From Pleurodeles waltl (taxonomy: Eukaryota; Chordata; Amphibia; Caudata; Salamandridae), in NCBI RefSeq assembly GCF_031143425.1, contig NC_090444.1, positions 62,429,533 through 62,493,532 of the forward strand: DNA of 64,000 nt, read 5' to 3'. The first letter of the stretch is position 1, and every line of letters starts with the position of its first letter. The position numbers and the translations under genes were made by a program. Shown in pieces: positions 22,996 through 32,000 of the stretch. Under the pieces are notes generated by a model. It was given only the letters and a program-made list of their open reading frames with translations, was not told the DNA's origin and did no database searches.

Positions 22996-23012
22996 GCTTA
23001 TTCCCTCACAGG
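22990..23012 (+). promoter_or_regulatory. Predicted 3' splice acceptor of the SPATA31-like terminal exon
   Basis: A pyrimidine-rich tract (cttgcttattccctcacag) ends in AG at 23010-23011, and the next base is followed directly by ATG at 23013. The frame is open back to 22953, but the codon there is GTG, so it is not a credible vertebrate start. An exon starting at 23012 fits the SPATA31 pattern of small 5' exons and one huge last exon. Confidence 0.6.
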
Positions 23013-26000
23013 ATGGCAAGTACGCTCAAGAGAGCGTTTGGATTGCTGGTGAAGTATATGGGAGGCCCCCTGGAGACAGACACGTGCCAGCTCTGCGGAA
23101 ACGCCTTCTGCCAGGAGTGCAGACTTGTGCTCCATTCTGATGGACTCCCAGATGGCCTGGATGTCGAGAGTACAAGAGCCCGGCGGGGCTCTTCGAGGAA
23201 AGTGAGGCAACGCAGTCTCACGTCCAGCAATCGAGGCAGTGGGAAAGGCGTGCCCAAAACCAGTAATCCGTCATCCCAATCGATCCATCATTCAGTATCA
23301 ATGAGCTCCTCCGATGAATCAATATACGGATCTTCGCTTCGCTCTGCTTACCCGAGGAAAAGGAGCATCCTGGTTGACTGCCGGGACAGGGCTTGTCCCA
23401 GGAACTGCTGCTGCTTTGGAACCAGTGCATGGAAACGGTCTTGCGGAATGGCCACCTCTCGCCCATCAGATAAGCCAATGAGAGAGCGGCGATCCAGAGG
23501 CAGGAAAAGGTACCAAACAGACAGCTTGCAGGTTTCCAGGTGTCCAAGGAGCACCACCAATCAGAAGAGGAACAGTGACACCAGCTACCTGTCCAGCTCA
23601 ACCTCTTCCTCATACAGGATGATACCATCTCAGCAAAGCTTGCCTACAGATGCATCCAGCCGACGGCTTTCATTGCCGGGTGACACATCAGGACGGCTCT
23701 CCAGTAGTTCTGATGATGACTTGATTCAGTCATGCCACAGTGGCCATACAACTACATACTCTGGGAGGTCCACACCACATTCTGGCACATCTTTGTATTC
23801 TGATATATCAAGCATGGAAAGTGCACGGCCATTGGAGTCGAAACCTGCGGACCCTATATCCTCACTCTGTAATGATGAGGCATTTTCTCCCTCCGGTGTT
23901 TCACAAACCCTTCCTCCATATGCCAGGAAAATATCATTTCCACAGATCGTCGACATTCCAGACAGCGAAGAGGACTCTTCCCGTGTTTCCCATTTCAGTT
24001 GCCTGCTCCAAGAAGCTCAGTCAACCAGAATTGCACATCTGCTGAGACAAAGAGTTCTACACCCTCTGTATGGCTTTCCCGAACCTGTAGCAAAGTCACA
24101 AAAATGGGCAGAGGAAAAGCAAAAAACAAATGAAAAGAAAATAAGCCAATGCCCTGGGAAATTTGTGCCTAAAATTCAGATTAATGACAACATCTTGACT
24201 CCACCAATGAGGGAGGATGGAGAAGGTTTAAGGAGTGACCCCAGCATGGAGACATCATTTCTTAGCGACGCAATAAAGGAAAGGCTGGAGTTGCACCTCA
24301 ACAACAAGGCCTTACAGAATGTCTGTGGTTTGCAAACCACTGTCCAGAAATCTCAGGGAATGTTCATGCCTTTAGCCCCCAAACCTATTAAGCCCACACC
24401 ATGTAGAAAGCGTGTCAAAACAGTGCTTGCAGCTCTCGTGAGCTCGGAGGCCCAGCAACTTCTTGAGGCACACTTCCAGAAGAAGGTCCAGAAGCATCAT
24501 TCTACACTTCTTGGAAAAATATCAGAATCTGCGCAAGAGGTTCTTCCTTCAGGGTCCCCAAGACCAGACCATGAGAGCTTAAAGGACACTGCTGAGATGA
24601 ACGAAGGACCACCCATCAAAATCACAACTCAAAAAACTGACAAAATGAATAATCAGCAAACAGAGACATGTGTTAGTACAGGAATGGAACAAATGCCTTC
24701 ACAAGTGAAAGAGTTTGGGCAAAACCATGTTTTCTTGGCAAACTCTCACCTTCCAAAATGTGTTTTCAAGGGCCAAGGAATTAAAAGGCCAAGGGTCGGA
24801 AACATGCCATCCTTAAGTCACGACGTCATGCGCAGCCTAGAACAGAACCTGAGCCGCAAACACCATGTGCTTTTTAGTGGGCCTTCCCCCCACCCCACAA
24901 ATTCACAGCCTTCTCTGCCGGTCGAGTCTGGAACATCCTCCATTATGCTGAAGAAGAAAGAAGCAGGTTTTGTAGAGTCCAAAACAGGACATAGCAGGGA
25001 ATTATGTGGCCAAAAAAAGCTGCTGCTTGCCAAGGGGACACTGCCAGTCAAGCGAAAGCAGTCATTCTCTGTTGCATCGCCTCCTCCTCCCAAAATGCAA
25101 CAAAAGCAAAGAGTGAAAACATCACTGTGGCCAAGAGAGCAGAAACATGCATCCTCTGTGCCTAAAACCACATCAAGTACAAGTTCACTAGGGAGTAAAC
25201 CCCGTGTAGCAAATGGAGGCAGTAAAAGGAGGAGGAGGAGGAGGAGGAGGAGGAGGAAGTGTCATCCAGCTGTGACTAAAAGGTCTCAGCAGATGTTAAT
25301 TAAAGGATTGGAACCATGCTCGCCCAAACATCTCATCACAGGGAGCAAGTGCCTGCTTCCCAGGCCATGCCCTAGTCAAGAGAAGATTAGAAATGTACAG
25401 ATGGATGACTTGGAACCATGCTCGCCCAAACCTCTCATCACAGTGAGCAAGTGCCTGCTTCCCAGGCCATGCCCTAGTCAAGAGAAGATTAGAAATGTAC
25501 AGATGGATGGCTTGGAACCATGCTCGCCCAAACCTCTCATCACAGGGAGCAAGTGCCTGCTTGCCAGGCCATGCCCTAGTCAAGAGAAGATTAGAAATGT
25601 ACAGACGGATGGCTTGGAACCATGCTCGCCCAAACTTCTCATCACAGGGAGCAAGTGCCTGCTTGCCAGGCCATGCCCTAGTCAAGAGAAGATTAGATAT
25701 GTACAGACGGATGGCTTGGAACCACGCTCGCCCAAACCTCTCATCACAGGGAGCAAGTGCCTGCTTCCCAGGCCATGCCCTAGTCAAGAGAAGATTAGAT
25801 ATGTACAGAAGGATGGCTTGGAACCATGCTCGCCCAAACCTCTCATCACAGGGAGCAAGTGCCTGCTTCCCAGGCCATGCCCTAGTCAAGAGAAGATTAG
25901 ATATGTACACACGGATGGCTTGGAACCACTCTCGCCCAAACCTCTCATCACAGGGAGCAAGTGCCTGCTTCCCAGGCCATGCCCTAGTCAAGAGAAGATT

Positions 26001-29000
26001 AGATATGTACAGACGGATGGCTTGGAACCATGCTCGCCCAAACCTCTCATCACAGGGAGCAAGTGCCTGCTTCCCAGGCCATGCCCTAGTCAAGAGAAGA
26101 TTAGATATGTACAGACGGATGGCTTGGAACCATGCTCGCCCAAACCTCTCATCACAGGGAGCAAGTGCCTGCTTCCCAGGCCATGCCCTAGTCAAGAGAA
26201 GATTAGATATGTACAGACGGATGGTTTGGAACCATGCTCGCTCAAACCTCTCATCACATGGAGCAAGTGCCTGCTTGCCAGGCCATGCCCCAGACAAGAG
26301 AATATTAGACATGTACAGACGGATGGCTTGGAACCATGCTTGCCCAAACCTCTCATCACAGGGAACAAGTACCTGCTTCCCAGGCCATGCCCCACTCAAG
26401 AGAATATTAGATATGTACAGACGGATGGCTTGGAACCATGCTCGCCCAAACCTCTCATCACAGGGAGCAAGTACCTGCTTCCCAGGCCATGCCCTAGTCA
26501 AGAGAATATTAGATATGTACAGACGGATAACAAAGACACCCATGCCAAGTTGCCCTCTAAGCCTCACATGAGCTATAAACAATACTACTCCAAGACGGCT
26601 GCCAAAGAGACACAAATGTTCATGGAGAGTGAATCAGCAACAACCACAAGGATCGTCAACTGTACGTGCACTCCATTAGTTCAACCTAATGCCATGCAGG
26701 ATTTGGAACCAGACAACACCAGAAAGACTCTGATACATGAGCAGCGGTTCACAGCGAAACCTGAGATGCCTCGGGGGGCCTTCATGCCTTCAGTCCCACT
26801 GGAAAGGCCACCAGCAGAGAGTTCAAAGAAGAAAGAAAATATACACATTAATCTGGTAGATGTCACACTTTTAAATGAGAATTGTAAACACTTATTAGAA
26901 CTACACATAACGAGGAACGTTACGGAGGAAAATCATGAATGCCCAAGCAGCATAAGCAGTAAAACTGTAGACAAACTCATGGCCCATATGGCAAAGGTTA
27001 GTGCAACCAGCCAATGTCAAACGCAGCCAACAAACCGCAATTTGCATACATCAGTGATTAGCATACGATCAGACATATATCAGAAGGACGCTAATCAAGA
27101 AACTCGTAGCCTACAATATAATGTATTTGTGTCCCACTTTCACAAAAACCCATACATGGTCTTCCAACACAGACATCAACTACTAATGAAGCACACAAAA
27201 TCAGAGTTTAAAGTTCACACAGAAGGCCTTCTGTCCATGGAGAAGGTCTTATTTCCAAAACAGAGTCATCTTGGTGGTCGACATTTAAAATCGAGAACTA
27301 CGTTTCTGCCATTTGCAGAGCATATCATTATCGATACTGTTGACTGGAACCTTAGACACAAGCTTCTTAGACATCTGTGGGGGTTAGCGCCCCTACACCA
27401 TGATGACTACAAAAAGAGTAACACCAAAGATTTGCTTCGTCCACCACCTCCCGCGGAGGTGACTGCCAACACTGAGCTCTCTGAGGTTGAAAGTGATTTT
27501 CTCATGCTCACACAGAGGGCCCTTCTCGAGCAGCACATCCAGATGAAGACGATGCACTCTGGATGGGGTTTGCCAACTCTTTTGCGAAGTTCTCTCCAAG
27601 CAGTCATGGCTTCATCTCCTGAATGTAGTAGCATTGAGGCATGTACTCAGGCTGAAGATGAAATTGTTATGATTGGAGAAGAAGCATTCTTCAGTCCTGA
27701 AACAACTAGAAAGTGTGTTGAATCGCATGCCAAACAGCGATTAATGCTTCAGGATTTTGGACTTCCAAATACAGCAGAAGAATCTTTAGCAGAGCTTTTT
27801 CCACCCTCAACTTGCAATGAGGCATTGGCATCTCAAAAGGAAGCCACTGTTGATGTTCCACGATTGCCAGCTTCTCCAGCATCGACCAAAGAGTCTGAAG
27901 CCAATGACAGTGCTCTTCTTGTAGCCACATCTAAAAAACAGAAGGGTATGCCGTACAAGATACCCAAGGATGCACCTGTCCAAATCAAACCACCGATGTC
28001 CAAGAAAAAAAGTGTTCAGAAAAAAAGAGGACTGCCACAAAAAATTGTGGACTTTTTTAAAGCTCTCATTGTTTGCAAACTACCCAGGAGTGAAGAAACA
28101 GTCGATTGTTATAGAATCAGCTCTGTCCTTGGTTGTCCATCTTTCTCTGTACAGATTGGAAAGGGCCATATTGAACTGTTCAACAGCAGTAAAGAGTTAA
28201 CCATCTATTCCTCTGATCTCAGCAAGATAGCAAGAACCAGTTTCAGAGTGACAGATCTGCACAAGCACAATGACCTGTACTTACAACTAATAAAAAGATT
28301 ATGTGAAACTGGACACGGAACAATTCACTCCTCGTTAATAGAGTCCTGGACTGTCTTCGGCACAAGTCACAAATTGTCTATTCGCACACCACCTGCAATA
28401 TCTAAAACATGTCTAAGAAGATTTAGAAAACTGATGTTTTTCGTGGAACAAGATGCTATTGACCGCATAGAGAACAACCTCCGGCAGAAACATCTCATGT
28501 CTAAATGGTGGTTTCCTAGCCCACATACAGATTCCGCATGTAAAATGGCCCTTGCAAGGAAACCTGCGCCGCAACTGACACATCGTTGCAGAGTTGCCAT
28601 TGAGTCCCCTTCAACAAAGATCCTTTCTGGGGACAGTCTACACCAACTAGAGCTCCAGATAGCCAAAAAATGTATAGAAGTGAGGCTAGGGGCTATACCT
28701 CTTGCGGTGAAAATATCCTTAAAAGCGATGTATTCTGTGCAGAAGGAGCCCCTCCCCAAACAAACAACTGTTTGCAAATCTCCAAAATTTAGAAACAGTG
28801 CACCGATATTTGGAGAACAAAGGATCATTGAGCCTATTGAGATGAACCTAAAGAAGAAATATCTTGCGAGTCTTTGGGGGCTGCCGTCTCTTTACGTAAA
28901 CTCCTTGATGGAAAAGTGGCTACCACTTCCACCTAGTGCAGTCCATGTCGGTGGGATTAACACTGTGTCCAGCAAAGAAAAGCTATTCCTGAATGAGGAG

Positions 29001-32000
29001 ATTAGGGAGTTGATAGAGTTGCATGTCAGGAAGAAGAGACTTCACCAGGAATTGGGTCTGCCTTTCAAACTCTGGAAGATTTTCAATTGGTTTACACCTC
29101 GGCCTTCAGCACTCTCTGGCCCCAAGAAGACCAAGGTAAACAGGGTTGTCCTGACAAAAAAGCCGTTCTTTATAACCCAGAAGACACACCTTTGCCTGGA
29201 TTATTACATCAAAAGAGTGCAAATGCAGCAGAGGGATGGGCTTCCTGAGAACATAATCCAGTCTTTAAAACACTTTATGCCCCGTGCACCTGAGATTCCT
29301 GAGTCTACCCCTCACTCTCCTATTGAGGAATGTAAAGGACCACTGCGTGACCCTGTGAAAGGGTTGAGTGAGACAAGGGATGCTACTACAAGAGCGTTGG
29401 TAGATGCTTGGGACCCAAAGCAGCATAGCCAGTCCAGTAAACAAATGAGTTCCCCAAGAGAAACACTTAAAGAAAGCAAAAAAACAGAAATAATTTTTCT
29501 TCAACTACATTTGGTGCAGAAGTATATTGAAATCCACCTACAACAGTTCCCTTCTCGTGTCGTAAAGTCTTGGAATTCAGTACAGACTTCTGAGATTGAT
29601 GAATTAGCAAAGACTGTTCTTTCTAGCCGGATTTCAAACTTGCCAAGACCCACACACCTTACATTTATGGAACAGTTTGCCATAGAGCAAATCAATCAGA
29701 ATTTGGTACACAAGCATTTGATGTTGATGTCGGCAATAGCTGAGTCTTCAAAGACCTTAGCGCCGCAAGCATGTACTTGGTCCACAACCCATACAAGACC
29801 CAAGCGGGCAGCCATGGAGTTTGTTGACATGCAAACATCATTCCTTGCAGGTGAAAAAAGGGATGCCCTAAAATGCCATGTTGACCCAGAGAGGCTGCAG
29901 TACGACCCTACACTGCCTTTTGCTAGCCAGAGAACCACAGTTCTTTCCCCAATGCCTGCAAAACTCACTGTAACAAAACCAAAGTTTCCCACTGAAGTTA
30001 ACATCCTCCCAGTTGAATTGACATTCATAGAAAAGGCCACTGAAGAAAAACTGGTGTCAAGCTCAAGAAGCAGTCTTGCCTCCCGGGCATGTGGTCTTTC
30101 CATTGATAAGGAACTCAAGCCCCAAAAACTACAGATGAGCAAGCAAGAGTCTCCAAGCAGAGGTCGAGGCCCAATGTTTGTACTCGCCAAAAAGAGAAAC
30201 ACTAATATATTTAAAAAATGGACAAAACAGAGACGTGCTAGAGCCATGGAATCCAAGAAACACAATGTAGGAACCATTCGTCAGTGCAGTGTCCTAGACA
30301 CACTCGCTATAGGTGCAAAATGGGTAGACCTGAACATGAATTTAGAGAACCCGCCCTCTCTCTGTGGCGTCCTGTCTCCGAGCACCAATCACTTTCCTAC
30401 AACAATCCACAAACCCTGTTCTAGAGGTCCACGGTTTAACCTTGATGGACCTTACATTGAGTTCTCAGCAATGGAAACGTCTTTTCTTGGGTGCAAAGTA
30501 AGAACTCACCTAGACTGGCATGTCAGGAAAAAGAGTTTGCAGCAAGAGTGCAGCCTCCCACAAGTAGTACAGAATTCTCTGCAAATGTTCATTCCACCAA
30601 CTCAACATTTATTGAGATCGCCATACCACAGAGAGGCCAAGTTGAAAATCCTGCCGCTGATCTGGAAACTGGAATTCATTGATGAAGGAATAAAGGAGCA
30701 ACTGGAGTTCCACATTCAGAGGTTGATTGTGCAGAAGAGATTTGGACTGTCCAGACACATCCAAGATGAATTGAAGCAGAGCCTTCTTTCCTTTCCCACC
30801 TCTGATGCGCAGACTTCGGATGACCAGGAATCTGTGGGATCTTTCTCCACGCGCTCAGAGGCGTCGCTCGCAACAAAAGGAAGTATTGCGGCTGAAGATA
30901 AACCACAGCGATTTGCCGATGCTTATGCAACAACAGCATCTCAATTCAATAATCAGCTAGAACAGCACCTCCCCAGAAAATGCTTGGAAGTGAAGACAGG
31001 AGTGCTCCCCTTTTTGGCTGAGAGGTCTTTGAGAATTACCTCTTCTACCATGAAAACTAGTCTACCAAAACAAATCATCCAAAGCCCACGCGTCAAGCCG
31101 AGGGCCACACTTGTGCCTTTTCTAGAGGCTGAGAATGTTCATCAAGTTGATATGAATATCAAACACAAACACTATATGTCGTTCCAAGTCTTGAAGTCTT
31201 TGGCATCTCCTTCAAGAAGACACCCTCTGACTTCTAATGAGAAAAGTGACCCGCCATTCCAACCACAGTCTGTCTTCAGACTCTGCTCTAAAAATGTGAC
31301 CAAAATTCCTCCTCCAGTCAAACATGAGGACTCATTGTCTCCTGAAGAAGATTTGCACCATGCAAACTTACTATTTGGGAGGCCTGCCCTCAGGCTCACA
31401 CCCCAAAAGGATAACCCAGGTGCAAGATGCAAATATCAACAGCAGATGGCCAAGCATTCAGATTCGTGGCAAGTTGATTTGTCATTGCCCAAACCGCTCA
31501 CCCAAATGTCCAGGGTTCAAAAGTATCAATATATGACCTGGAGACACAGAGACAGAAATGTGTCCCCTTCAGCTGCAAAAGCTAATCCTCTCTTAAGAAA
31601 GACACAGCACACTACATCCACTGAAAGGGGAGCACATTCCCTTGGTTCTTTGCATCAAAATTCCCCAAAGAGAGACGTTGTTTCTGGTGATAATGACTCT
31701 CTTCCTGATATTAATGACTTTCAAGATATAGCTAAGGCTATCGAGCTACACCTTCAGCAGAAATTGGTGCAATCAATGCTGCCTCATTTGCAAACCCCTG
31801 CTAGCAAGTCAGTTACATTTTCCACATTCATGAAATCTCCAACATCCCTAGAGGAAACACATCAAAAATGTTCAACAGTCTCCGATGCTATTGTAGCTTA
31901 CTTCAAAACACCACAAAATATTTTAGAACTAATTTCTATTGTTAACTTTCACCTCAGAAAGAGGAATTTTGAAATCCCTTTTAATCCCCCTTGTCCTGTC

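Noticed and set aside
22953..23012. Upstream extension of the large frame to GTG
   Set aside because: The codon is GTG, it overlaps a strong pyrimidine tract and AG acceptor, and no vertebrate start context is present.
22814..23140. 108-codon + frame across the acceptor
   Set aside because: It reads through the predicted splice site in a different phase from the SPATA31-like exon and shows no motif.
25495..26571. 358-codon second + strand frame
   Set aside because: Same reason: a shadow of the array in another phase.
25296..26615. 439-codon - strand open frame over the coding array
   Set aside because: It is created by the 102-bp period; it has no start context and no domain, and its protein is only a repeat of the antisense text.
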